Positions 48,187 to 57,379 of a stretch of 64,000 nt of DNA are shown here, piece after piece. Source of the stretch: Mycoplasma zalophi (GTDB lineage Bacteria > Bacillota_I > Bacilli_A > Mycoplasmatales > Metamycoplasmataceae); NCBI RefSeq assembly GCF_018914005.1, contig NZ_JAHMHI010000001.1, positions 62,001-126,000 of the forward strand, read 5' to 3'. Made by a program: the position numbers and the translations under genes. Below the pieces are notes generated by a model. The model worked only from the letters and a program-made list of their open reading frames with translations, was not told where the DNA came from and did no database searches. Each line of letters starts with the position of its first letter. The stretch's first letter is position 1.

Positions 48187-49430
48187 TTACTTTTCAATCA
48201 AGTTTTTTATCAGTTTTATTTTTATATTTATCAATATTTTTGAGTATTTATTGAGTATTTGGAGTAATATTTCTCTTTTTTTGAAATTTTAAAAACAAAA
48301 AATTTTGAAAAGTATTTATCTTATTTTTAATTATTTTTTTATTGTTTTTTGTAATAAGTTTTATTATATGAAACAACATCAAAATATTAAATGGAAATTT
48401 TAGGGTTGAACATGTTTTTAAAAATGGGTTTGCAATTAATGTTGCAAATAAAAAATTTTTCGCTTATTACAAAATAAATAATAATGTTGATTTTGTTTAT
48501 TTAAATTCAGTAATTGAAAAAATAAATAAAACAAATAAAGATTTTTTATTCTTAAAAAATATGCAAATTGATTTTATTTTAAAAATCATAGATATAAAAG
48601 AAAATGAAAATACATCAATTTTTAATTTTTTTAAAGTTATTATTCAAAAAAACACAGATATTTCACAAGAATTTCTTAATTATTTTCTTTTTGCTAAAAA
48701 GTTAAATGTTGAAAATATTTATCAAAAAATTAAGAATTTAAATATTGTTCATTTATTTGTAGTTAGTGGATATCATTTTTTTATAATTTATTTTATCTTT
48801 AAAAAAGTTTTTTCTAAAGTAAAACTTTTAAATAAAATAGATGATTTTATCATAATTTTAATACTTAGTTTTTATATTTATTTACTGAATTTTAATTTAC
48901 CTTCAGTTAGAGTTTATACATATTTTCTTTTTAAATTAATATTAATTAAAATTCTTAAATGTAAATTTAGCAATTTACAAATATTTGTAATTTCTGCTTT
49001 ATTAAATTTTTCTTTTAAACCTAATTCAATATCTTCTCTTTCTTTTATTTTAAGTTTTGGTCTTAGTTATATAGGTTTAAAAATGCAAATGTTAAATACT
49101 AAATATAAAACACTAAAATTTAGTTTAATTTGTTATTTATTTTCAATTTGTGTAATGAGTCAAATCAATAATAAATTCAATGTTTTTGGGTTTATATTTC
49201 AGTATATTTTCAACTTTATAGTGATATTTTATTATATTTACTCACTTTTATTTTTTTGATTTTTCTATTTAAATAATATAGTCTATGATTTTTTATTTCA
49301 GTTAATTGAAAAAGCAAATCAAATAAGTATTTATTTTGATTTTTTAAAGCTAAATTTAGCATATGCATTGATATTTTGGATATCAATTAATTTTTGATTA
49401 ACATATAAAAAAATAAAACAAAATAACTAA
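48111..49430 (+). CDS. comEC: ComEC/Rec2-type competence channel protein
   Basis: Polytopic membrane protein of 439 aa, eight to ten helices. The Competence-domain signature is visible as LNIVHLFVVSGYHFFIIYFIF (compare HLLAISGLHVGLL). Other helices carry NLPSVRVYTYFLFKLI and SSLSFILSFGLSYIGL. It lacks the C-terminal metallo-beta-lactamase domain of full ComEC, common in mycoplasmas. The start overlaps comEA by 76 nt; a later start is possible. DNA uptake is the family role; not shown for this organism. Confidence 0.82.
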
Positions 49431-49478
49431 TTTTTTAAATGCCATAATTTTAGTTTTATATATAATATAATTTTAATT

Positions 49479-50432
49479 ATGAAGTTTATATATGGAGAAG
49501 AAGAATTTTTTATAAATCATTATATTCAAAAAACACAAAATGATTTCAAAGACTTAAATAATAAATATGTTTTTGATGAAGGTGCAGACATTGAAGATAT
49601 TTTTAACACTATAACAAGTATGAACATTTTTAATGAAAAAAGACTTGTTATTATAAAAAATAATGTTTTATTGTCTTCTAATAAAAAATACAATGATATT
49701 GTTGAAACTTTTATAAAAGTTTTAAAAGATTTGCCAAATGATATTGAAATAATTTTTTCTTTACATGTTCCAAAATTAAAACAATTTAAACCTTCTAATT
49801 TGTTTTTATATTTAGAAAAAGAAGCAGAAGTACAAAAATTTACAAAAGTTAATGATAAAGATTTAGCAAAATTTATAAAAAAATACGTAAAAATAAACAA
49901 TGCAGACATTGAAGAACTAGCTGTTGCAAAAATAATTGAAACATTTCCTAATAATTTATTTTTAATAACTTCTATTTTAGATAAATATATTCAAAGTAAT
50001 AAAATAATAAAAATAGAAAATATTCAGCAACAAAATGAAATTTTCTATGAAAATCCTGAGTGAATTGTAAGTGATTCTTTATTAAAAAGTCAAAATTTAA
50101 AAGATTTTTATTTAAAAATTTTATATCAATTAAATTTCGGTATAAGCATTAGAAATATAATTGTGCAAATTATGAATATTTTTACCACGGCAATGGATAT
50201 TTATATTCTCAAAAAACAAAATACATTAAAAGAAATTAGTGTGCTTTTAAATATTCATGAATATCGCTTAAAATTAATTTTTAATTATTTAAATACACAT
50301 GACATTGATTTTATTAAAAAACAAATAATATTTTTATCACAACTAGATGTTGACATAAAACAAGGTTATATAGATGAAAATATAGCTCTTGATTACTTAA
50401 TTTTAAATTTATTTAGAACGGTGGAAAAGTAA
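49479..50432 (+). CDS. holA: DNA polymerase III delta subunit
   Basis: Clamp-opening subunit of the clamp loader. 317 aa. MKFIYGEEEFFINHYIQK at the N terminus (usual lYGeEeyLi), MNIFNEKRLVIIKN, then an AAA+-like fold with a C-terminal collar. The position after comEC is the conserved comEA-comEC-holA-rpsT neighbourhood. TATAAT at 49466-49471 ends 7 nt before the ATG, no ribosome site. Confidence 0.9.
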
Positions 50433-50433
50433 A

Positions 50434-51942
50434 ATGGCAAATAAAAAAATGATTTTATATCAACTTAAAATTGATAAATTTAAAGACTCAAATGAAACAG
50501 GTTATGGTGATTATAAAGGACTTTTATTACAAATAAAATACTTTCAATTCTTACAGATTGACGGAATTATTTTAAATAATATTTTAGATTATTATAAAAA
50601 TGCTAAATCATTAGCTGAAATTGAATCAAAATATGGGTCTATTTTGGAATTTAAAAAAATGATAAATATTTATACTTCTAACAACATAAAAATGGGTATA
50701 AATTTAGATTTTAATAATTTAAGAGATACTTTTAACAATTGAAAACAAGCAAAAATACTTCATGAAAATAAAAATTTCACACCAAATCAAACACAAAAAA
50801 ATACATTTGAAAAATACATCGATAAAAATAATAAAGAAAATGATATCTTTTTAAATCAAACAGAATTTCTTGATTTTTATAACAAAATATTTGATTTCTA
50901 TTTAAATTTAGGTTGCATTTTTTTTGTTATAAACATAAATAATGAAAATTCAAAAAATAATAACATAAATGAAAAAGAAATAGATTTAATTAAAAATATA
51001 TACAAAATCTCTAAACAAAAAAACGAATCTTTTGAGATTTTTATAAAAACAAAAAATCACGAATTACATAAAATTCAAACATCTCAAAAAGAAAAATTTT
51101 ATGACTTTTTATTTATTGATAAATTTTCTGAAATCGGTAGCGATAAAACATACAAAAATAAATTAATGATAAAATTTAAACCTTGACAATTGCTAAAAGA
51201 ATTAAGAAATTATTTAAGTTATCAAGATGTAATTATATCATTAGCTTCAGAACATATAGGTAGAATAAATAGCCGTTGAGGTGATGAATTAGCATTTAAT
51301 AAAGAAGCTTCTAAATCATTTGCTTTATTGTTGCTTGCAGCAAGAAATTCAGCAAACATTTATTACGGAGATGAACTTGGTTTATTAAAAGCAAAAATTG
51401 AAGATTATCGAGATTTTAATGAATTTAATTACAACGAAACCAAAAGATATTTAGAAACTAAAAACATTAGTACTGATATTTTTTATAATTCATATTTATA
51501 TCAACATTCTATTTCAGTAAATAATATAATGCCTTGAAATTTAGAACCTAACTTTGGTTTTTCAAAAATAAAAAATAAAAAATTTATTTTTGCAGAAAAT
51601 TCTAAACAAAATAATGTTGTAAGTGAATTTAATGATCCAACTTCATCACTTAATTTTTATAAATATTTAATTGAATTTATAAAAAATAAAGATTTTGAAG
51701 AAATTTTAAACAATGGTAAAATATCTTTTTCTAAAGATGTATTTAAAAAGGGTATTATTAAAATTAAATATAAATTACAAAATAAAAAATTGCTTTTTGT
51801 CATAAATATTTCAAAAAAATCAAGAAAAATTCACTTATCAAAAAAATATGAAATAATTAAATCAACATATCATGATAAAAAATATTTAAATATTCCAAAT
51901 TCACTTGATCCTTTTGAAAGTTTAATACTATTAAAAAAGTAA
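50434..51942 (+). CDS. GH13-fold (alpha-amylase family) protein, catalytic residues lost
   Basis: 502 aa, GH13-like. The fold is recognised from YGDYKGLLLQIKYFQFLQIDGIIL, the conserved region-IV context LASEHIGRINSRWGDE (usual ENHDQPRxxSRFG) and IYYGDELGL near residue 310. The three carboxylates of the family appear replaced: region II GxRxD reads CIFFVIN, region III Glu falls in IFIKTKNHE, and region IV NHD reads SEH. A C-terminal beta domain follows. So it may be a binding or structural protein rather than a glucosidase. Starts 1 nt after holA. Confidence 0.75.
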
Positions 51943-51997
51943 AATAAGACATAAAAAACAAATATAACAAAAAACACAAAAAATATTATTTTTTTTG

Positions 51998-52003
51998 TAT
52001 AAT
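51998..52003 (+). promoter_or_regulatory. -10 box of rpsT
   Basis: TATAAT 41 nt before the rpsT ATG, after a T-rich stretch; a GAGGAG ribosome site follows. Confidence 0.6.
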
Positions 52004-52044
52004 TAATAACATACGCTCAAAACATTATTATACGAGGAGAAAAA

Positions 52045-52311
52045 ATGGCAAATATTAAATCAAAAATGAAAGCAATCAAATCAAACGAAAAAGCAAGAGT
52101 GAGAAATGCAGCTATTAAATCAAGTGTAAAAACAGCTATTAAAAAAGCTAAACTTGGTGCTACAAAAGGTGAAGAAAATATCGCAACTTTAGTAAGCAAA
52201 GCTCACCACGAAATTGATAAAGCTGTTTCAAAAGGTGTACTACACAAAAACAACGGTGCACGTAAAGCTGCTCGTTTAGATGCTTTTGTTGCAAAGTCTA
52301 CTACAAAATAA
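52045..52311 (+). CDS. rpsT: 30S ribosomal protein S20
   Basis: Small basic 16S rRNA-binding protein, 88 aa: MANIKSKMKAIKSNEKARVRN, helical and Lys-rich, with a C-terminal GVLHKNNGARKAARL that is the bS20 hallmark. GAGGAG ribosome site. Own promoter and own terminator. Confidence 0.98.
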   Translation: MANIKSKMKAIKSNEKARVRNAAIKSSVKTAIKKAKLGATKGEENIATLVSKAHHEIDKAVSKGVLHKNNGARKAARLDAFVAKSTTK

Positions 52312-52327
52312 AAGTGTAATAATTGTT

Positions 52328-52356
52328 ATAACTCTACTCTATGTAGAGTTTTTATT
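52328..52356 (+). terminator. Terminator of rpsT
   Basis: AACTCTAC-TCTAT-GTAGAGTT hairpin followed by a T-rich tail. Confidence 0.85.
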
Positions 52357-52396
52357 TATTTTTTTTAAATATATATTTTAATAGTAAAATATAAAT

Positions 52397-52948
52397 ATGA
52401 AAAATATAACAGTTAATATAGAAATTCCTAAGGGAAGTAAAATTAAATATGAATACAACCGTAAAACACAAAAAATAGCGGTAGATAGAATATTAAGAGG
52501 AGACTTTGCATATCCTGCAAATTATGGATATATTACAGAAGCATTAGACTGAGATGGAGATGAATTAGACGTTTTAGTTTATTCACAAGAAACATTTATG
52601 CCAGGTGTTAGTTTAGAAGCTAGAGTCATCGGAGCAATGAAAATGATTGATGGGGGAGAAACAGATACTAAATTAATTGCAGTTCATGCTGATGATTATC
52701 GTTTAGACCACATCACAAAACTTGCTGATTTAGATCAAATGTGATTACAAAGTGTTGAAAATTTCTTTACAACATACAAAAATTTCAAAGGTAAAGGTGT
52801 TACATCAGTTAAAGGCTTTGAAGATGAAGTTTGAGCTGAAAAAGAATATTTAGAATGTGTTGAACTAATGGAAAAATATGGTTCAATGGATAAAGATAAA
52901 TTTATAGAAAAAATGAAAAAAGAACACCCTGAAAAATACGAATTTTAA
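52397..52948 (+). CDS. ppa: Inorganic pyrophosphatase (family I)
   Basis: Hydrolyses pyrophosphate, pulling biosynthesis forward. 183 aa. Signature residues: [25 protein letters not shown], and the metal-binding [11 protein letters not shown] (Asp triad). Three TGA codons read as Trp keep it from appearing as one frame in the standard code. TAAAAT at 52385-52390 lies 6 nt before the ATG, so the message is probably leaderless. Confidence 0.97.
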
Positions 52949-52950
52949 TT

Positions 52951-54039
52951 ATGAACAAACAAGAATTTAAAGAAAAACTAATTAAATACATGGAATTAGA
53001 GGCGATGAGCCGTTACGAAGAACCTGTTGCTCATGAACTTAAATATTCAACGAGTTCTGTAAATTTCAGTCATAGTTACGATAACTTTGGATCATTAATT
53101 ATTTTTAAAAAATCTAAAGTAGAAAATGCACCAAAAGTTCAAATTTCTGCACACATGGATGAAGTTGGTTATATTGTAAGAATGATTGATAAAACCGGAC
53201 AATTACTTCTTATGCCAATTGGTGGAATATGAGCGTCTGTTGCAATAGGAACTAAAGCAACTTTAGTAACTAACAAAGATAGCAAAAGATTTATAGGGGT
53301 ATTTGGCCATACATCAATTCACGTAATGACACAAACTCAAGTAAATAATGCTCTAAAAAATAATGAATTATTTGCAGATTTTGGATTTACAAGTGACAAA
53401 GATGCAATCGAAAACGGTGTTGAAGTTGGAGATAGAGTTTATATGTCTGGTGAAACTATTTTATTTGCTGATGAAGATTTAGTTGGTGGAAAAGCAATGG
53501 ATAATAGAGCAGGAGTTACAACACTAGATTATGTAGCTAACCAAATTAAAGATTTAGACTTAGCTTGCGATGTTTATTTAGTGGGAACCGTTCAAGAAGA
53601 AGTAGGAACTAGAGGTGCTAAAACATCTGTAAGTATAATAGAACCCGATATAGCTATTGCTTTAGATACAACAACAAGTCATGATACTTATGGTATTGTC
53701 GCAGGAAATACTAAATTAAAAGCTGGAGCAGCACTAAGAATATTTGATAGAGATACAATGATGGATCCTAAACTAATTGATTTTATTGCAAAAATAGGAA
53801 CTAAAAACAACATAGATTTTTATAAATATGTTGCAGTTGGTGGTGGAACCGATGCAGGCGAATTACAATATGGAAAAGGTGGGGTATCTACACTAACAAT
53901 AAGTATTCCACAAAGATATTTACACTCACCAATTGGTGTTTCTTCTATTCATGACATGATGTCAAGTGGTAACTTAATTGTTGAATTTTTAAAAGAACTT
54001 TCACCAAAAACATACCAAGAACATATAAAACATAAATAA
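52951..54039 (+). CDS. M42-family metallo-aminopeptidase
   Basis: Dinuclear zinc/cobalt exopeptidase of the glutamyl aminopeptidase/FrvX type, likely recycling peptides. 362 aa. Metal ligands visible: ISAHMDEVGYI (His, with Asp), GGKAMDNRAG (bridging Asp), GTVQEEVGTRGA (Glu pair), IALDTTTSHD and the C-terminal RYLHSPIGVSS (His). One TGA Trp near residue 95. It follows ppa after 2 nt and may be co-transcribed. Confidence 0.93.
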
Positions 54040-54089
54040 AAATTCATTTAAAAAACATGAACAAAATTAACTAATTTTAAAGATGGACA

Positions 54090-54126
54090 AAAAAAATTAA
54101 CATTTTGCGAAAATGTTAATTTTTTT
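54090..54126 (+). terminator. Hairpin at the left end of the IS element
   Basis: AAAAATTAACATTTT-GCG-AAAATGTTAATTTTT perfect stem with a T run. It overlaps the left inverted repeat and lies before the transposase start, so it can block read-through transcription from the aminopeptidase side. Confidence 0.75.
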
Positions 54127-54178
54127 ATAAACTGTTTAAAATCTGTATTCTCAAAGGTATGTATAGTAAGGAGATGAA

Positions 54179-55366
54179 ATGTCAAGACATTTAAATATTG
54201 ATGAATGGGATTTAGTATTTGATGCTTATCAGCAAAACGGAATGATTGGAGCATTAAGAAAAATGCATGTAATTTCACCAAAAACTAAATTTGCGAAAAG
54301 AGAAAATTTATCAGCAAGAATTAAAAAAGCAATTAAATATTATAATTTAGGAATGAAAGAAAAATTGTTAACAAAAAAAGGTGTAGATAGAAAACCTGGT
54401 TCTGGAAGACCAAAAAAAGAACCTGATTTTGATTGAGAAATTTTTGATAGAAATGATTTAATTGAAATAGCAAAAAGATATTATGAAATAACAAATCAAA
54501 AACCTAAAAAAGACAAGAAAAAAGAAGCTGCAAATCTAAAGATTAAATCAGTTAAATTAGCCTTATTTTTTAATCTCAGTAGACAAACTATTTCAAAGAG
54601 CAAAATTTCACAAAAAAAAGAAAAAGTTATTCCTTATTCTAAAATTATAATTGAAGCATTTAAGGCAAACAAGGCTAGATTTGGAAGAAAAAAACTTAGT
54701 ATATATATTTATATTAAATATAAAATATATATAAATGATCGTACATTGGGAAGATATTTAAAGTATTTAAAACTTCAATGTAAAGTAAGACAAAAGCAAA
54801 AGAAACCAGAAATTAAAGATACAAAATGCGCAATCAGTAATATCATTCAAAGAGATTACAATGACAAATATAGCAGGAATATTTATGCAACTGATGTTTC
54901 ATACATAAATGCACCTAAAGATGTAAATAGTAGTCATGTTTATCTATCAGCAATAATTAGTCATAAAAGCAAAAAAATTATAGGATATAGACTAAATAAA
55001 TCAAATGATTTAAATTTAGTTTTAGAAAATATTAAAGACATTGAAAAAGACAATTGTAACAATTTTATAATTCATTCAGATCATGGTTTTCAATATACAA
55101 ATTATGAATATATTTCTGAAATTATTAGACTCGGTGGGAAAGTATCGCTATCAAGAATTGGAAATTCATTAGACAATAGAGAAATAGAATATTGATTTGG
55201 AATAATAAAAACTGAATTATTAAACGATTTAGATTATACAAAAATCACATTTAATGAATTAAATCAAAAAATTAATGATTATGTTTTTTGATACAACAAT
55301 GATCGAATACAATCAAATTTAGGTTGAAAAACACCACAGCAATATGCTATGATGTTGACTAATTAA
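54179..55366 (+). CDS. IS3-family transposase, single-frame
   Basis: Cut-and-insert enzyme of 395 aa. The N-terminal third is a helix-turn-helix region (DLVFDAYQQNGMIGALRKMH, later NLSRQTISKSKIS). Then comes HTH_21-like FKANKARFGRKKLSIYI and the rve integrase core with the DDE set: Asp in YATDVSYI, Asp in IHSDHGFQY, Glu in NREIEYWFGIIKTE. Ends NDRIQSNLGWKTPQQYA, typical of IS3/IS150. All in one frame, without the usual orfA/orfB frameshift. GGAG before the ATG. Confidence 0.9.
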
Positions 55367-55589
55367 AAAATATTAATATTTATTGTCGATGTTTAGCTTA
55401 TTAAAATTATTTAACTACCTTAAACCGATTGAATTATTAAAATATTTTAAACATTATAATTAATAAAAACACCCATGTTATTGACTTTTTTGCAGGGTTT
55501 TATGTCATAATTATGTCGTGGTAAAAAGTCTAATAAAACCTAGGATTGTGACTTCTACAAAAAATAAAACTCTTAAAATGAAAATCTAG

Positions 55590-55631
55590 TGTTGTTTAGA
55601 ATTATCTAATAATTAGATGATTATAAACAGC
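55590..55631. promoter_or_regulatory. Large palindrome just upstream of the BRO gene
   Basis: GTTGTTTAGAATTATCTAAT is followed, after a single A, by its near-perfect inverse ending TAAACAGC (17 of 20 pairs). It ends 7 nt before the first possible ATG. The size and position suit an operator for a dimeric regulator or a leader hairpin covering the start. Function inferred. Confidence 0.6.
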
Positions 55632-55638
55632 ACATAGA

Positions 55639-56523
55639 ATGAGAATGGAGAAATACGTGGATAACGAGATTAAATTATTTGAAGGTAGTCAGATACGTTC
55701 TGCTTGGGATAATGAAAAAGAAGAATGGTATTTTTCGGTGGTTGATATAGTAAGAGTACTTACAGAAAGTGAAAATCCTCAAGTATACTGGAGAGTATTA
55801 AAAAAGAGATTAAAAGAGGAAGGAAACGAAACCGTTACAAATTGTAACGCTTTGAAAATGAAAGCTGCAGATGGAAAAATGCGCCTAACAGATGTTGCTA
55901 ATATGCAAGGTATATTCCGTATCATTCAATCCGTACCATCACCAAAAGCTGAACCATTTAAGGCGTGGCTAGCAGAAGTAGGAAAAGAAAGAATAGATGA
56001 AATAATTGATCCAGAACTAACAATAGATAGAGCTCTAGAAACTTATCATAAAAAAGGTTATACCAGAGAATGAATTAACCAAAGATTACAAGCGATTCAA
56101 GTTAGAAAAGAACTAACAGATACTTGGCAAGACCACGGGGTAAAAGAAGGAAAAGAGTACGCCATTCTAACGAATGAAATTACGAAAGCTTGATCTGGTA
56201 TGACAACAAAACAATATAAAAATCATAAAGGTTTAAAGAAACAAAATCTAAGAGATAATATGACTACAACAGAGCTTATTTTAAATATGCTTGCAGAAAC
56301 TGCAACAAAGGATATAGCTAATGCCACTCACCCTCAAGGATTAGAAGAAAATAAAGAGGTTGCAAAGCGTGGCGGTTCAATTGCAGGGAATGCTAGAAAA
56401 GAAATCGAACAAGAAACAGATCAACCTGTAATTACATCTAAAAATGCAATTGATTTAGGAAAATTAATATCAGATGTATCTAAGTCCACAGATGAACTAG
56501 CGGATGAAGATAAAAAATATTAA
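55639..56523 (+). CDS. BRO-N family phage antirepressor-like protein, recently acquired
   Basis: 294 aa. N-terminal Bro-N domain (IRSAWDNEKEEWYFSVVDIV, then NPQVYWRVLKKRLKEEGNE), middle MRLTDVANMQGIFRIIQSVPSP, then EYAILTNEITKAWSGM and GGSIAGNARKEIE. This type is a phage/mobile-element DNA-binding regulator of Firmicutes and Bacteroidetes. Composition differs from its neighbours: higher GC, and five or more Trp codons are TGG with only two TGA, whereas resident genes use TGA. So it came from a standard-code host and has begun to adapt. First ATG taken; another lies two codons on. Terminator at 56546-56582. Confidence 0.88.
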
Positions 56524-56545
56524 TTAAAAACAAAATATAAATTAC

Positions 56546-56582
56546 AAAAGACAAGTAAAGAAAAACTGCTTGTCTTTTTTTT
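56546..56582 (+). terminator. Terminator of the BRO gene
   Basis: AAAAGACAAG and CTTGTCTTTT form the stem, followed by a T run. Confidence 0.85.
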
Positions 56583-56600
56583 GTAAAGAGGAGATAAACA

Positions 56601-56950
56601 ATGAATATATATTTATTTGATGAGCATCCAATAATTGTAATTAAAACACTTGCTAGAGAGATTTTCTTAAATTGACTATTAATATTGCAACAAATAAATT
56701 ATTAGATAGAAATAAACAAATTAGTAAGAATTTTTTGAGAGAAGATATTAGACATATAATTCAATTAGAAGTTGGAGAGAAAATGACTTTAATTATATGA
56801 GTTTTGAAATAGTAAAAGTAACATTTGCAAAACTAGAAAAGCAAGGATATTTAATTAATGGTAATTTTAATAAAGATCCAGGAAATAAAAATTATTTGGG
56901 TTGTGTAACTTTTCACTTAAAATGTCCTTATTTTCTAATTTTTAATTAAT
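56601..56950 (+). pseudogene. Remnant of a phage replisome-organiser gene
   Basis: An AGAGGAG site and ATG open a 34-codon frame, MNIYLFDEHPIIVIKTLARE...LLILQQINY, then a stop. The LQQINY(W) piece is typical of phage/plasmid replication initiators. In other frames downstream, VTFAKLEKQGYLINGNFNKD matches the winged-helix end of the same family (usual RTFxxLEKxGLLISGNFNK). Frameshifts and stops show decay. Together with the adjacent BRO gene it suggests a prophage or mobile-element scar. Confidence 0.6.
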
Positions 56951-57086
56951 TTTAAACACATTAAATTACTTAGTGAAAAGACAAAAATTATAAACAAAAA
57001 AGATTCTATTCATGGATAATGCAATCGTCTGCTAAAAATACTATAAACTCTATAATATTACCAATAATAAAGTCGATGAATATTAT

Positions 57087-57225
57087 ATTTCTGAAAAAAG
57101 ATGAACAATTAAAAATATCAAAAATATTTAAAACACTAGACAATATTCACATTTGTTAAAGAGAATATTTTTTGCATAAGAATAAAAAAGTATTAATTAA
57201 GACTTTTAAAAAATCCTTATATAAT
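57087..57225 (+). pseudogene. Remnant of a type I restriction specificity (hsdS) 3' end
   Basis: KKDEQLKISKIFKTLDNIH, then after a stop and shift KNKKVLIKTFKKSLYN, resembles the central/C-terminal conserved helix of HsdS (EQxKIAxIFxxLDxxI followed by a KLKxLKKxxL stretch). Only about 45 codons survive, with stops. Interesting because it lies just before an intact DNA-modification cassette. Confidence 0.45.
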
Positions 57226-57338
57226 TCAATTATCAAAAATGAATGTTTACAAACCCAACTTATAACATATTGTTTTTTTACCCTTCATTAAATTCAATAA
57301 AAACCACATTATTTATTACTACAATTTTCACCATTTAC
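57226..57338. other. AT-rich spacer before the methyltransferase promoter
   Basis: No gene or motif seen; it separates the hsdS-like remnant from the promoter at 57339. Confidence 0.5.
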
Positions 57339-57369
57339 TTGACTTCATATATATATATATATATATAAT
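57339..57369 (+). promoter_or_regulatory. Promoter with an (AT)10 spacer, likely phase-variable
   Basis: TTGACT (57339-57344) as -35 and TATAAT (57364-57369) as -10, with a 19-nt spacer that consists almost entirely of a dinucleotide repeat, (AT)10 at 57347-57366. Loss of one unit would give the optimal 17 nt; gain of one would give 21. The repeat runs into the -10 box, which is regenerated after slippage. This is the layout of known phase-variable promoters. Confidence 0.75.
57347..57366 (+). repeat. Dinucleotide microsatellite (AT)10
   Basis: Ten uninterrupted AT units, the longest such tract I noticed in the window, placed between promoter elements of the methyltransferase cassette. Confidence 0.95.
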
Positions 57370-57379
57370 GATGTATATT

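Larger units (their letters stand above)
54084..55389 (+). mobile_element. IS3-family insertion sequence, about 1.3 kb
   Basis: Bounded by imperfect terminal inverted repeats: TGGACAAAAAAAATTAACA... at 54084-54106 and its counterpart at 55367-55389 (19 of 23 positions match). One transposase gene fills it. Just inside the left end is a hairpin (54090-54126). I see no convincing 3-4 bp target duplication, so the copy may be old or the ends slightly shifted. Confidence 0.72.

Noticed and set aside
55390-55589. Second IS end or integration site between the IS and BRO gene
   Set aside because: No inverted repeat, tRNA fragment or duplicated target sequence could be found there by eye.
57347-57366. 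(AT)10 tract as a chance low-complexity run in AT-rich DNA
   Set aside because: I noticed no comparable tract elsewhere in the window and its exact placement between a -35 and a -10 is specific; kept as a finding.
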